DNA of 64,000 bases from Tillus elongatus (GCA_964006375.1 OZ023270.1:76292391-76356390), one strand, 5' to 3'; shown: positions 14,651 through 28,315, counted from the first letter of the stretch. Notes: generated by a model from the letters alone, not told the origin. Translations and numbers: made by a program.

Positions 14651-15470
14651 TTTAGCGACTTTTCGTAAAAATATTCGCTAATTAGATCGCGACTTCACCA
14701 ATATCTTAAAAAATAATAGCCCGATTTAGATGAAATTTCTAAAGTATCTAACTTCCTTTTGTAATTGGCGTGAATAAGTTAATAGCCAGGAAAATCGAAT
14801 CCGTTATTCTGGCAAAATGTTTGTATCTTTAAAAACAACAAGACTATGGCAACAAACGAGATGAATTTGAGGTGAAACATGTTTTGATTGCATTAATTAA
14901 TATACTACACAAGTGTCAAAACTCATTGTAGGTATACTTACTTGAATACATACTACAATGAATAAATAATAAATAATCTTGTGTCGTTAACAAAATCAAT
15001 TCAGTATTACAGATAAAGATTAAGTTTTCTTGGCGCAAAAAGAACAGGAAGGCTAAAAAAAATTGTACAGTTTTTCTCCCTAAAACGCCAAAGTTGCGAT
15101 TTTAAAGTCATAATTGGGGATTTTTAAACAAAGGTTCTAAAATGAATCCGGGTTATGTAGAACGAATATGATAAGTTTAACGAAATAAATGAAACCTGTT
15201 GAAAAAGCAGTTTTTTAAAAACAAAATTATATCTGCGGGGCTTATTACGTTATTTTTATAAAATTTTCTCTATACGAAAGGTAGGTATTAATACGAGATT
15301 AATTTATTGGCAATTCAAATATTTTAATGAAAATTCGCTACCATAACGCTTGCTACATTCGGACTTTTTAACACTTCTTTGCTTTTCAACTAACAATTAC
15401 ATATGAAACAAAGCATAATGAAAATTCGCTACCATAACGCACTTGCTGCGTCCAGACTTTTTAAAGCTTA
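14651..15470 (+). repeat. family A repeat, diverged subfamily without TA array
   Basis: It has a hairpin-like start (GCGACTTTTCG...ATATTCGCTAA), the AATAGCCCGATTT and GTTAATAGCCAGGAAAATCG blocks, TTTTTCTCCCTAAAACGCC, and two inverse ends CTACCATAACGC...TTGCT at about 15350 and 15430-15465. The order is that of family A, but divergence is high and no TA array is present. Confidence 0.7.
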
Positions 15471-15904
15471 TAAAATACTGTAGCTTTCCATGTGAGACTG
15501 GCAAAAAAGCTCTACCCAAAAAAAAATTTGGAAAATAGTTTAGGTAAATAAAATGAGGTTACAATTTAAAATTAAATTTCAGAACTTATCAGACACGTTA
15601 CGCGATATTTTGTTCTCCCGAAGCCGTATTTGTCCTAGAATATTCATTTAGAAGTCACTAATGTGATATTTATCTTTGTTACAACCAGTCACCCCTCTAG
15701 GAATAACTGACTGTCTCAAATGTTAGTAGTAACGTCTCTACATTTTCAGACTGTTTATAATCTGCACCAGAATATTTGTTTAAAAACTGCCAAATCTGTC
15801 ATTTAATTGTGAGAACACTTCCTTATTGTCTTGTAATTGGTTAATACCTAGCGACTCGCCGACAATTTTAGAGTGTTTAATTGATTAAAATATTGCTTAC
15901 AAAA
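15471..15904. other. unassigned spacer
   Basis: AT-rich sequence with nothing recognised. Confidence 0.4.
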
Positions 15905-16203
15905 GGTCCAAATGGAGCAAGTGCGTTGTGGTAGCGAATTTACTTCAAACTACGTCAGTTTTCTATTAATAAAGAAACTTTAATTTTTGATGTCGTTAAG
16001 TTTCCATCAAGGCCACATGTGTAGCAAATTTCGTCAAAATAGCTATACTATTTTCGGATCTAATTTTTTTTTCTCGAAAAATGTCCTAATTTTTTTTACT
16101 AGACCTGGTTCGATTCTGATGCTGACGAACTCGTCTAAGAGATTTTCAAAACAAAATTACTTGATCAAAATTGGTTACTTATTTTTTAAGATTTCGCTTG
16201 GGT
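15905..16203 (-). repeat. diverged family A fragment
   Basis: It starts with GTCCAAATGGAGCAAGTGCG, a decayed form of the family A start, followed by GTGGTAGCGAATTT. It runs up to the TA array that borders the Penelope-like element. Confidence 0.6.
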
Positions 16204-16205
16204 AA

Positions 16206-16207
<2 letters not shown>

Positions 16208-16283
<76 letters not shown>
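16208..16283. repeat. (TA)n array
   Basis: Borders the Penelope-like element tail on its left. Confidence 0.97.
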
Positions 16284-16286
<3 letters not shown>

Positions 16287-16365
16287 CAGAAAGATTTCCG
16301 CGGTCTTTAATGTGAGACATGCTTGGTTCTCGGGTTAAACCGCGTCCAGAATTTATGAAAACTCG

Positions 16366-16400
16366 ACGTTTCGGCTCCTGTTTTGGAGCCATTTTCAAGA
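16366..16400 (-). other. hammerhead-like motif in Penelope tail (minus copy)
   Basis: On the minus strand: TTGAAAA, T, then stem GGCTCC-AAAACA-GGAGCC, then GAAACGTCGAG. Layout and comments are given at the plus copy, 17767-17810. Confidence 0.4.
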
Positions 16401-17590
16401 GGTAAAGGAAATCTGTAAGGACACTCTAAGGCCTCAATCTGCCTACTCCTTAGAGTGGGGGACAAAGGTGGGTAAAGGAAATATGTAAGGACACTCTAAG
16501 GCCTCAATCTGCCTACTCCTTAGAGTGGGGGACAAAGGTGGGTAAAGGAAATATGTAAGGACACTCTAAGGCCTCAATCTGCCTACTCCTTAGAGTGGGG
16601 GACAAAGGTGGGTAAAGGAAATATGTAAGGACACTCTAAGGCCTCAATCTGCCTACTCCTTAGAGTGGTGGACAAAGGTGGGTAAATGAAATATGTAAGG
16701 ACACTCTAAGGCCTCAATCTGCCTACTCCTTAAAGTGGTGGACAAAGGTGGGTAAAGGAAATATGTAAGGACACTCTAAGGCCTCAATCTGCCTACTCCT
16801 TAGAGTGGTGGACAAAGGTGGGTAAAGGAAATATGTAAGGACACTCTAAGGCCTCAATCTGCCTACTCCTTAGAGTGGTGGACAAAGGTGGGTAAATGAA
16901 ATATGTAAGGACACTCTAAGGCCTCAATCTGCCTACTCCTTAAAGTGGTGGACAAAGGTGGGTAAAGGAAATATGTAAGGACACTCTAAGGCCTCAATCT
17001 GCCTACTCCTTAGAGTGGTGGACAAAGGTGGGTAAAGGAAATATGTAAGGACACTCTAAGGCCTCAATCTGCCTACTCCTTAAAGTGGTGGACAAAGGTG
17101 GGTAAAGGAAATATGTAAGGACACTCTAAGGCCTCAATCTGCCTACTCCTTAAAGTGGTGGACAAAGGTGGGTAAAGGAAATATGTAAGGACACTCTAAG
17201 GCCTCAATCTGCCTACTCCTTAAAGTGGTGGACAAAGGTGGGTAAAGGAAATATGTAAGGACACTCTAAGGCCTCAATCTGCCTACTCCTTAAAGTGGTG
17301 GACAAAGGTGGGTAAAGGAAATATGTAAGGACACTCTAAGGCCTCAATCTGCCTACTCCTTAAAGTGGTGGACAAAGGTGGGTAAAGGAAATATGTAAGG
17401 ACACTCTAAGGCGTCAATCTGCCTACTCCTTAAAGTGGTGGACAAAGGTGGGTAAAGGAAATATGTAAGGACACTCTAAGGCCTCAATCTGCCTACTCCT
17501 TAGAGTGGTGGACAAAGGTGGGTAAAGGAAATATGTAAGGACACTCTAAGGCCTCAATCTGTCTACTCCTCAGAGCGGTGGACAAAGGTG
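16401..17590. repeat. 70-base tandem repeat, 17 units
   Basis: GGTAAAGGAA recurs at exactly 70-base steps from 16401 to 17521 (16681 and 16891 read GGTAAATGAA). Units are nearly identical; variants are TAGAGTGGGG, TAGAGTGGTG and TAAAGTGGTG, which are clustered, indicating block-wise expansion. About four units of the same repeat, more diverged, follow the coding end of the related element at 25675-25950. Confidence 0.96.
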
Positions 17591-17766
17591 GGTTGGGTTG
17601 TTGTAGCTCGATTACGGGGCCTCAATCTGCCTACTCCCCAAATCTCGCCACAGATCGTTTGTGAGGTCTCAGTGTGTTCAACCCTAGGCCTCAGAGATAT
17701 CTTTGTCCACCACTCAAAGGAGTAGGCAGATTGAGGCCTTAGAGTGTCCTTACATATTTCCTTTAC

Positions 17767-17810
17767 CTCTTGAAAATGGCTCCAAAACAGGAGCCGAAAC
17801 GTGGAGTTTT
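17767..17810 (+). other. hammerhead-like motif in Penelope tail (plus copy)
   Basis: TTGAAAA (17770-17776) precedes a perfect hairpin GGCTCC-AAAACA-GGAGCC (17778-17795), and GAAA follows at 17796. Hammerhead ribozymes have CUGANGA, stem II, then GAAA, and are known from Penelope-like elements. Here two core positions differ from consensus, C3 to U and G8 to A; these two bases pair in the folded ribozyme, so the change could be compensatory. I did not find a convincing upstream cleavage-site strand, so activity is doubtful. Confidence 0.4.
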
Positions 17811-17849
17811 TATAAGTTCTGGACGCGGTTCAACCCGAGAACCAAGTAT

Positions 17850-17852
<3 letters not shown>

Positions 17853-17924
<72 letters not shown>
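17853..17924. repeat. (TA)n array
   Basis: Lies between the Penelope-like tail and the left end of the next DNA transposon. Confidence 0.97.
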
Positions 17925-17926
<2 letters not shown>

Positions 17927-18037
17927 GGGTGCGCCAAACCCGATGGCCTATTAGAAGTATCTAGAGAACGAGAAAACGTACGAATTTGGAATTAAGGTTA
18001 TCTTCATATAAATCCGTGATGTTCATTTTAAAAATAT

Positions 18038-18518
18038 TTTCGATAATGCGGTGTTGCCAGATCCTCTCTTACCATATACCAACTCTGAATTTTCTAATAG
18101 AACACCTTATAGATTCCACGGAACATTTTGGAAGTTTTTGTATAACCTACCTTCCACTTATCTTGAGCCTGTCAGGAAATACAAAATATTTTTTAAGAAA
18201 TTTGGCAACTAGCATCTCAATAAAAAAATGTTTTCTTTTCAACCAGCATAGCTGGAGACCTAATTTTTCGGTCGTTGTTCCTTACTATGTTGCTATATCA
18301 TAAAATGTTCTGCAAATTAAGTTGATGCATACAGGCTGTCCACAATATTAAATATTTTTTGGTAAAACATCAAAATGCAAGTTATGCGGAAATTTTAAAT
18401 GGAACACTCTGTATTTTATAGTGAAACTGGAAGGATCAGTTAATTATTATCTAGTGTAATATGATGTTATACCTATTTAGCCGTTTTGGACTTATTAGGA
18501 AAAAAACAGAATAATGCT
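18038..18518 (+). repeat. left long terminal inverted repeat
   Basis: Partner of 21168-21654. By eye it is similar over its full length with scattered substitutions and small indels, so it is an old pair. Confidence 0.85.
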
Positions 18519-18858
18519 AGTATTGGAAACCTATGTTTTATTTCTAGATAGCAACGCCCGTATTGTGAGCTCTGTGACCGACCAATTTGAATTTTTCACA
18601 TTCTATTAGAATGTCCCTTATATGCCTGTCCACGATTTGAAAATTTTGGTGAAAGAAACTTATCTGAAATTGTAGGTCTAAATTTTACGAATGTAATCTG
18701 TTTACTTAGATTTTTAAGACAGTCTAATTTATATAATAGTATTTAAGTCTATTTATTAGTTCCCCTTTTATAATTTAATTTTGTTGTGTAATTATTTAAA
18801 GTGTCGTTATTGTCAATGACCTTAGTTGCTAAGGCACTTAAATTATAAATAAAAAAGT

Positions 18859-19213
18859 CTGGACGCAGCAAGTGCGTTATGGTAGTGAATTTTCATAGAA
18901 ATGATCTGACACAAAATATTTTATTATAACTTTTTTTTCTTGTAACAGAGAAATCTAAAATTTGGTGTATAATTTACTTTTTATATCGTAAACATACCTA
19001 CGAAATTTGGTTATTATACCTGTTTTATTTTTTGAGATAAAAATTTTTTTCGAATGAAAACTCAAAAATTTCCCGGAAAACATATAAAAATTGAAACTGA
19101 CCCGGGATATGGGTTCTAGGGGTCTAGTTCACGCTCATTTGCAAAAAATTTTCAAAATTCAAGTCGGGATCTTTCCAATAGTGAATTTTTTCTACGAAAA
19201 TTCACTAAAAAAA
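18859..19213 (-). repeat. short family A copy nested in the transposon
   Basis: It begins GTCTGGACGCAGCAAGTGCG and ends with the hairpin GTGAATTTT...AAAATTCAC. The inverse arm, the core and the TA array are all missing, giving a 355-base derivative. It is flanked by A-rich sequence on both sides. Confidence 0.88.
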
Positions 19214-19279
19214 CAGTTAAGATTCGTTGTCAAAATAACATTCGTCAGTTTGAAAGTTTGTGGTCTCTATTATCTAAAA

Positions 19280-20861
19280 ATGTCGAATTCTTATACAAAG
19301 CAACAAATTTTAAATCTGTTTTACATGTATGGCCACTGTAACAAAATTATTTCTAGAACATGCAGAAAGTGTAATGAGCACTATCTAAATGCAGTTCCGA
19401 TTAATGAAAAGAAATTTAGGAGGATACAAAATAACTTTATGAAGAAAAGTCTCATAAACAATCCAAGAAGAATGCAAATTAAATCTGTAACAGGTAACGA
19501 GGACAATGAAATAAATGCACTGGTATATTTTTCTGCATATCCTCATGCGTCAATTTATTATGCTAAAAAATATTCGGGAATATCTTACAAATCGATATAG
19601 AGGATTTTGCATACCCATAAAATGCATAATTATAAATTTGTGACACTTCAAGCAATTGAACTTAATGATCTCCCAAAGCATATTGAATTATGCAAAATGA
19701 CTTTGATTCGTACACAAGAAGACCCAAATTTTTAACAAGAAAAAATTATTTGGACCGATGAAAGTACATTTACCAAGGAAGGCATATTTAACAGAAGAAA
19801 CTCACATTATTCGGCTGTAGAAAATCCCCAGTTATGTAAAGAAAGGGTGTTCATAGAACAGAAAGCTATATAAAAGGACATTTCCAATCGTGAAAATATA
19901 TTTGTTAATATCATTCAATTTATAATTAAAATGTAGTTATAGGAAAATTTGCTACAACAATTAATGTAATATTTCAGGTAGTAGTATGTCAAAAATGTAT
20001 CAATAACATTGGCATTGAAATAATATTACATATTTATCTAAATAATAAACAAGTTGAAAATGCAGCTTACAGTGCAAGAAATTCTGACTGCTGAGGTCTG
20101 CAATTATGTATTATGTAGACCAAAAGCAAGGTTATAAGTAGTGTTGTTGATAAACATTAAGAGATTTGTGATTTTAATTATGTAAAGAGAAGTACAGACT
20201 TTTGCTTTGAAAATGTAGTGACTAATATCAGAAGCTTTTCAATTAAGATTCAGTATGTAAAGATTTCGGCTTTAAAATTCATTCGGTTAAATTAGTTGTA
20301 AGCATTGTTAAAGTTTAGTTTATTTATTAAAGTTTATTACATCATTACTGTGTCCAAATTAGCCTAGTTCGACAAGTTACTCCCCAAATATCCTCTGCTC
20401 CTTAACAAAGGGGATCTCAACACAAATTTATGAACAATAAAATAAAATCTTGTTTTTATGATGAGAATCTAAATTCTGAGAAATATCTCGAAATATTATG
20501 GACCACAGTATCTGACTTTCTCAAGGAATTATATCTTGAAACGCTACGAGATTGTTGGTATCAACTAGATGGTGCTCAAGCTCACTGCACAAATGAAATT
20601 ATCAATAAACTGTCCGAGATGTTCCAAGATCGTTGATTCGTCGATCAGGTTCATGAGTTTGGCCCCCAAGGTCGCCAGACCTTACCCCACTTGATTGTTA
20701 TCTGTGGGGTAGAATCAAACAACTTGTTTATCTCACCCCTCAATCATACTAAGGAAGAACTTCAAAATCGAGTAAGAGAAGCACTCCTGTCTTCAGAAGC
20801 CTGTGAGATACAAGCAGCTACAACAAACCACGCGCAGAAAGAAATTCTTGAATGTTTGTGA
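19280..20861 (+). pseudogene. IS630/Tc1-type transposase, broken
   Basis: ATG at 19280 begins MSNSYTKQQILNLFYMYGHC, the insect-type N-terminal helix-turn-helix. A stop ends the frame near 19600. Later pieces carry WTDESTFTKEGIFNRRNSHY (first catalytic aspartate, about 19750), LDGAQAHCTNE (second aspartate, about 20570) and, after a frameshift at about 20640, a WPPRSPDLTPLDCYLWG equivalent at 20660-20710. Homology ends at TGA 20859-20861. The stretch 19925-20410 has no transposase similarity and looks like an insertion. It lies between the long inverted repeats, as expected for the element's own gene. Dead. Confidence 0.82.
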
Positions 20862-21167
20862 GTTATTGGAGGACGTTTCGAGCAATTTAGTTATTAAGTA
20901 TTTCCTTTTGTTATGTTTATTTCTAGTTATTTTATTCTAAAGTGTTAAAAATTGTTTAAGGCGTTACAAATAGTTTAGTTATTTTTTTAATTTATTATTG
21001 TTATTTTTTCTTTATTCTAGAATAGTAGTAATTTATTACTTTATATTTCAATGCTACGTTTTTGCTACCTGTATTAATTTATTTTAAAGTCGTATCAATA
21101 TTCAACAGGTTAATAAATCAGAACTTTTTGTATGAATTAATCAACTAAATAGTTGTTTCTTGCTTTC

Positions 21168-21654
21168 TACTTGCATTATTCTAGTTTTTTTTGCTAATAA
21201 GTCTAAAACACCTAAAAATAGGTATAACGTCACATTATACTTTTAGATAGAGAATTAACTGATTTAACGGGTTTCACTATAAAATACAGGCTGTTCCATT
21301 TAAAATTTCCGCATAACTTGCATTTTAATGTTCTACAACAAATATATTATATTGTAGACACCCTATATGCATCAACTTAATTCGCATAACATTTTATGAT
21401 ATAGCAATATAATAAGGAATAACCACCGAAAAATCAGGCCTCCAGCTATGCTGGTTGAAATGAAAACATTTTTTTATTAAGAGATGCTGGTTGTCAAATT
21501 TCTTCAAAAATAGTTTTTATTTTCTAAAGAGCTCAAGATAAGTGAAAGATAGGTTATACAAAAAAGTCCAAAATGTTCCGTGGAATCTAAAAATGTCATA
21601 ACATATAGGGAGTTGGTATTTGGTAAGAGAGGATCTGGCAACACCGCATTGTCG
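21168..21654 (-). repeat. right long terminal inverted repeat
   Basis: Partner of 18038-18518. Truncated at 21654, where family A sequence begins (GGTACTCACCAAATTTG). Confidence 0.85.
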
Positions 21655-21721
21655 AAGGTACTCACCAAATTTGATCAAAATCGACCCATTATTTTTTGAG
21701 TTGTCGGTGTGATACACACTC

Positions 21722-21857
<136 letters not shown>

Positions 21858-22059
21858 AAAGCCTGGACGCAGCAAGTGCGTTATGGTAGTGAATTTTCAT
21901 AGAAATGATCTGGCACAAAATATTTTATTATAACTTTTTTTTCTTGTAACATAGAAATCTAAATTTTGGTGTATAGTTTACTTTTTATATCGTAGACCTA
22001 CCTACCAAATTTGGTTATCATAGATTTTATATTTTTTAAGATAAAAAATTTTTTCAAAT

Positions 22060-22615
22060 GAAAACTCAAAATTTTCCCGGAAAACCTCGTCCAATTTTTC
22101 TAAATAACGAACTTGTCAAAGCCATTTACAAAAGGAAGGTACGTGCCAAATTTTATTAAAATCGGCTTATTACTTTTTGAGATATGAATTTTTTTCAAAT
22201 AAAAACTCAAAATTTTCCCGGAAAACCTCGTCCGATTTTCCTGACTAACAAACATGTCAAAGCCATTTACAAAAGGAAGGTATGTGCCAAATTTTATTAA
22301 AATGAGTTTATTACTTTTTGAGATATGAATTTTTTTCGAATGAAAACTCAAAATTTTCCCGGAAAACCTCGTCCGATTTTCCTGACTAACAAACATGTCA
22401 AAGCCATTTACAAAGGGAAGGTATGTGCTAAATTTTATTAAAATCGGCTTATTACTTTTTGAGATATGAATTTTTTTCGAATGAAAACTCAAAATTTTCC
22501 CGGAAAACCTCGTCCGATTTTCCTGACTAACGAACTTATCCAAGCTATTAACAAAAGAAAGGTACATGCCAAATTTTATCAAAATCGGCCCATTATTTTT
22601 TGAGTTATCGGTGTG

Positions 22616-22620
<5 letters not shown>
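22060..22620. repeat. 141-base tandem repeat, four units
   Basis: TTTTCCCGGAAAACCTCGTCC recurs with starts 141 bases apart (CCCGG at 22076, 22217, 22358 and 22499), with GCCATTTACAAA and TTATTACTTTTTGAGATATG in each unit. The same segment occurs once in other family A copies. 141 is a multiple of three, which explains the long open frame. Confidence 0.93.

Positions 22621-22682
<62 letters not shown>
22620..22682. repeat. (TA)n array
   Basis: Array of the family A copy at 21863-22815. Confidence 0.97.
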
Positions 22683-22685
<3 letters not shown>

Positions 22686-22925
22686 ATATAAAAATTGAAA
22701 CTGACCCCGGATATGGGTTCTAGGGGTCCTAGTTCGCGCTCATTTGCAAAAATTTTTTCAAAATTCAAAAGTCGGGATCTCCCCATTAGTGAATTTTTTC
22801 TACGAAAATTCACTAAAACTGAAACAGACCCCGGGTATGGGTTCTAGAGGTTCTAGTTTGCGCGCATTTCAAAATTCAAAAATCTCGATCGCCTTATTAG
22901 TAACTTTTTTTTAATTCACTAATAA

Positions 22926-23625
22926 AACAATACAACTATTCACATTAACAAGTCGTTGTTAAGCCTCATTGTTGCTTGTCAGCAGTTTTTCTTTTCAGTC
23001 TTCTATGAATTTCTTGCTCCTAGGAGGTGATGACTTGCACTGGGACTTGTTTTTATAATGTTTATAAAGTTTCTTCGTTTTATGTAAGTTTAGATAAATG
23101 ATCCTGTAGGTCTGTTTTAAGAGTAAAATATAAATGGCCAGTTAAACAAAACATTAAAAGTATAAAATAAACTAGGGTAGAATCGACCTATATACATTTT
23201 GTGGTAATAGGCAATGCGTCTGAAGCCAGGAGACTACTTCATACACTTACATAGTAGAATCCTTCGCAAAAAAAAACGGTACTTTTTGATGTAAATAAAA
23301 GTCATTTTCTAAAGTTGGTGGAGAATACAGATGATTTCGGAGTTAAGATAATTTATTAAAATTAAAGGGTAGGTCTACTGGTGGAAGAATTCTAATGCTT
23401 TCTTGAGAAACAACAGCTGTGTTTGCAATCGCCCCTTTCACTAAACTCTGAAAGATGTTCAATTTCAGTCGGTTCCTGGAGGCTTTTGAATATTTCTATG
23501 TGCACGTCAGTACATCCATTAGGATAAGATAAATTACTTTGATTTTAAGAAAAAGTTATCTAGATAATAGAAGCTTATATATCACTCCTACAAAATATAC
23601 CAAGTGATGCGTATAATAAAAAAAT
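22926..23625. other. unassigned spacer
   Basis: No gene or known repeat recognised. It is AT-rich with a slightly richer tract around 22980-23060. Confidence 0.4.
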
Positions 23626-23775
23626 TCGAGACGCAGCAAGTGCGTTATAGTAGTGAATTATCATAAGAATTATACACAATTAGTACGACATATACTTTTC
23701 ATTTAAACAGACCTTGAATCGGGTTTACAGGTGCTAATCTGCACTCATTTGAAGACATTGTTTCGAACGTGTTAC
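23626..23775 (-). repeat. short deleted family A copy
   Basis: GAGACGCAGCAAGTGCG...TAGTGAATTATCAT jumps directly to the distal block (CAGACCTTGAATCGGG, CACTCATTTGAAGAC). Core and TA array are absent. Confidence 0.75.
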
Positions 23776-24218
23776 TATCTATATCTCTCTATTATCATAC
23801 AAAATATTTAAATATTGTGCTCCATCTGCTTTTCAGAAAAACTTTAAATGCCCAAAACTCCAACACCATAAGCACACTAACTAAAATATTTCTCTCTGTT
23901 ACTAAATGTCCATAGAACGATATTCTACTATCCGCCTTCTATGATCGCTTCTTATACACCAACACTTACTGCTGACTCGCTTAATACTCTATGATCACTT
24001 ACTCTGCACCACACTGATTCAATACTGAACTAACTTACTCTGTGTACCGCTCGCCTATTTATACTGTCCATAGAGATTCTAGACCTTCTACACTTTTTTA
24101 CATCTGTCACTTATGGTCCCTTCTAGAAATATCATTCCAGTGTTCGCTGTTACCAACACACTACAACTGACCATGGAAGTAACAAAGTCCATAAACTTAA
24201 TTCTCATAGACAAATGTG

Positions 24219-24221
<3 letters not shown>
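23776..24221. other. unassigned spacer
   Basis: CT-rich sequence without recognised coding capacity. On the minus strand TATAAATAGGCGAGCG at about 24050-24065 resembles a TATA box, so a decayed LTR or promoter is possible, but no partner LTR is visible. Confidence 0.35.

Positions 24222-24306
<85 letters not shown>
24222..24306. repeat. (TA)n array
   Basis: Precedes the first copy of the 235-base direct repeat. Confidence 0.97.
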
Positions 24307-24310
<4 letters not shown>

Positions 24311-24539
24311 CAATAGACCTTAAAAATGGATTCAAGGGTCCACTTCCATATCTGAGTCAAGACTGAACACTGGAAGTGGAAGAATGCATGTTGCTTACTG
24401 GCCTACTTTATCTACTTCAAAAACTATAGTAGTAGTATAATTATACAAACGTAGATCTAATATTGATTTGAAAAAATATTTCTAATTTATGACATTTCTA
24501 CCACATATTGCCTTTAAAGATACTACGGTACTTACATAT
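24306..24539 (+). repeat. direct repeat flanking the Penelope-like element, copy 1
   Basis: About 234 bases from ATATCAATAGACCTTAAAAA to TACGGTACTTACATAT, repeated at 26146-26380 with few differences. Each copy directly follows a TA array. Confidence 0.93.
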
Positions 24540-24715
24540 CCCTGTTGGAGACGTTATGTGATTTGGTGTGGTGTTTAATTTGAAAATATTTAGTGACCAC
24601 GTGATGATTACGACAGGCTTTTAGAAAGGTGAGGTCACAAAGGAGACGGGATTTGAAGTTTGCTAAAAATTTTGGTATAAGATAAAAGTTCCTCCCCGTA
24701 GAGGCGAATTAAATG

Positions 24716-26380
<1,665 letters not shown>

Positions 26381-26549
26381 ACCAAATTTTAATTTTTGCT
26401 ATAGAAAATAGCTAAGAGGTAATATATTAAATAATTCATGGTTACATTGGTTGTGTATAATTGACAAATACCAGATCTAACTTTAAACTGACATATGCAT
26501 TTAATAACCTAAGAATGTTTGATATCGTGAACTGCATGCTCTTCTTCTT

Positions 26550-27252
<703 letters not shown>

Positions 27253-28290
27253 ATGGCACGTTTAACCGAAAGGGAAAGAGTAGAAATATTAATGATGATT
27301 GTATATGGCGACAGGCTTAAAAGTCATCAGGAAGCATGCGAGTTATTTAACCAACCACATTCTGATAAACCGCCAATTACAAGATCTACAGTAAATAAAT
27401 TGGTTGCCAAATTTACAAGAACGGCATCCGTAAAAGACTTGCCACAACCAGGTCGACCTTGAGTAAATGAAGAAGTCAGATTGGGTATATTGCTTGAATC
27501 TGAAGAAAATCTTCACGATTATGCAAGGCAACTAGCCCTATATAACAAGGTGGACCAATTTTTAGTGGTAAAATTATTCGAAGAAGAGAAGTATCATCAT
27601 TACAAAGTGCAATTGATATACAAGTTAAATGATGATGATTCAGATCGCCGTTTACAGTTTTCTGAACAATTAATGTTACGCTGCGATGAAGACCCCAAAC
27701 ACTTATTTTCTAAAAAAGCCCCTTTTTGCCTGAATTGGACAGTAAATATTCACAACTCAAGCTATTGGTCATGGAAAATCCGCATTGGACTCAAGACTCC
27801 TACAGTCTACGTCATGGCAAAGTGAATCTATACATAGGAATAATCGGACGGCGTTTCATAGAGCGTGACTTTTTTCAAGGCAATCTTACAGCAGCACCTT
27901 ACCTAAAGTTCTTGCGATTGGATATAATGCCAAATAATCACGAGGTAGATATGCCCCATCAAGATATTTGGTTTCAGCAGGATGGGGCGGCTCCTTACTT
28001 TGGTGTATACGTCCGTCGTTATCTAGATGCCACATTTCCTGAAAGATGGATAGGACGTCGAGGAGCAATTGAGTGGCTACCGCGTTCCTCAGGTTTGACT
28101 CGCTTGGATTTTTTTCTGTGGGGTTATTTAAAATCGAAAGTTTATTTCAACAGACCAAGTAATAATAACAGCAACGAATTCACGCTGAAGTTGAGCAACT
28201 TAGTCCCGACATTTTTGAGCGCAGTGTACACAGTGTTTACACTGGTATCGGTCAATTAACAAATGTTAGGTGCAGAACAATTTATCTTTG
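27253..28290 (+). pseudogene. IS630/Tc1-type transposase, broken
   Basis: ATG 27253 opens MARLTERERVEILMMIVYGD, an N-terminal helix-turn-helix common in insect transposases of this superfamily. TGA at 27460 follows LPQPGRP, the usual end of the DNA-binding part. The same frame then continues to about 27770 through the region where the first catalytic aspartate is expected, which is damaged (KKAPFCLNWTVNIHNS). A frameshift at about 27770 leads to MENPHWTQDS, then IWFQQDGAAPYFGV (second aspartate, about 27975) and WLPRSSGLTRLDFFLWG (third acidic site, about 28075). Another shift near 28175 leaves the C-terminus in a different frame. About 330 codons overall, normal family length, but inactive. 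It stops just before the next transposon at 28316. Confidence 0.87.
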
Positions 28291-28315
28291 TACTGTATAT
28301 ACTGTATACTGTATA

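Larger units (their letters stand above)
16284..17852 (-). mobile_element. Penelope-like element, 3' part with expanded tail repeat
   Basis: Minus-strand 3' part of a Penelope-like element. 17592-17700 is the reverse of the last codons and 3' end of the copy at 24716-26040 (for example CCCTAGGCCTCAGAGA against TCTCTGAGGCCTAGGG). It is followed leftwards by 17 copies of a 70-base tail unit and a tail with a hammerhead-like motif and CCGCGG. At 17701 the orientation flips: one 70-base unit and the same tail run rightwards to 17852. The whole is an imperfect inverted structure, as is often reported for Penelope pseudo-LTRs. No endonuclease or RT remains here. Confidence 0.8.
17925..21654 (+). 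mobile_element. IS630/Tc1-superfamily transposon with long inverted repeats (decayed)
   Basis: Inverted repeats of about 0.48 kb frame a decayed transposase: left 18038-18518, right 21168-21654, sharing for example GCGGTGTTGCCAGATCCTCT and CAACCAGCATAGCTGGAG in opposite orientation. The left outer 113 bases (17925 CCGGGTGCGCCAAACCC on) have no partner on the right, where the element stops abruptly at a family A copy, so the right terminus is lost. A short family A copy is nested at 18859-19213, and about 0.5 kb of unrelated sequence interrupts the gene at about 19925-20410. The left end abuts a TA array, as expected for a TA-targeting transposon. Confidence 0.8.

Noticed and set aside
16401..17590. 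Possible CRISPR array, because of regular repeats
   Set aside because: The units are head-to-tail with no variable spacers, and the context is an animal genome and a Penelope tail.
22100..22813. 237-codon minus-strand open frame with 47-residue repeats
   Set aside because: The repeats follow a 141-base tandem expansion of non-coding family A sequence; the same sequence elsewhere is full of stops.
23776..24221. Solo LTR with TATA box on the minus strand
   Set aside because: No terminal inverted dinucleotides, target duplication or second copy could be found, so it was left unassigned.
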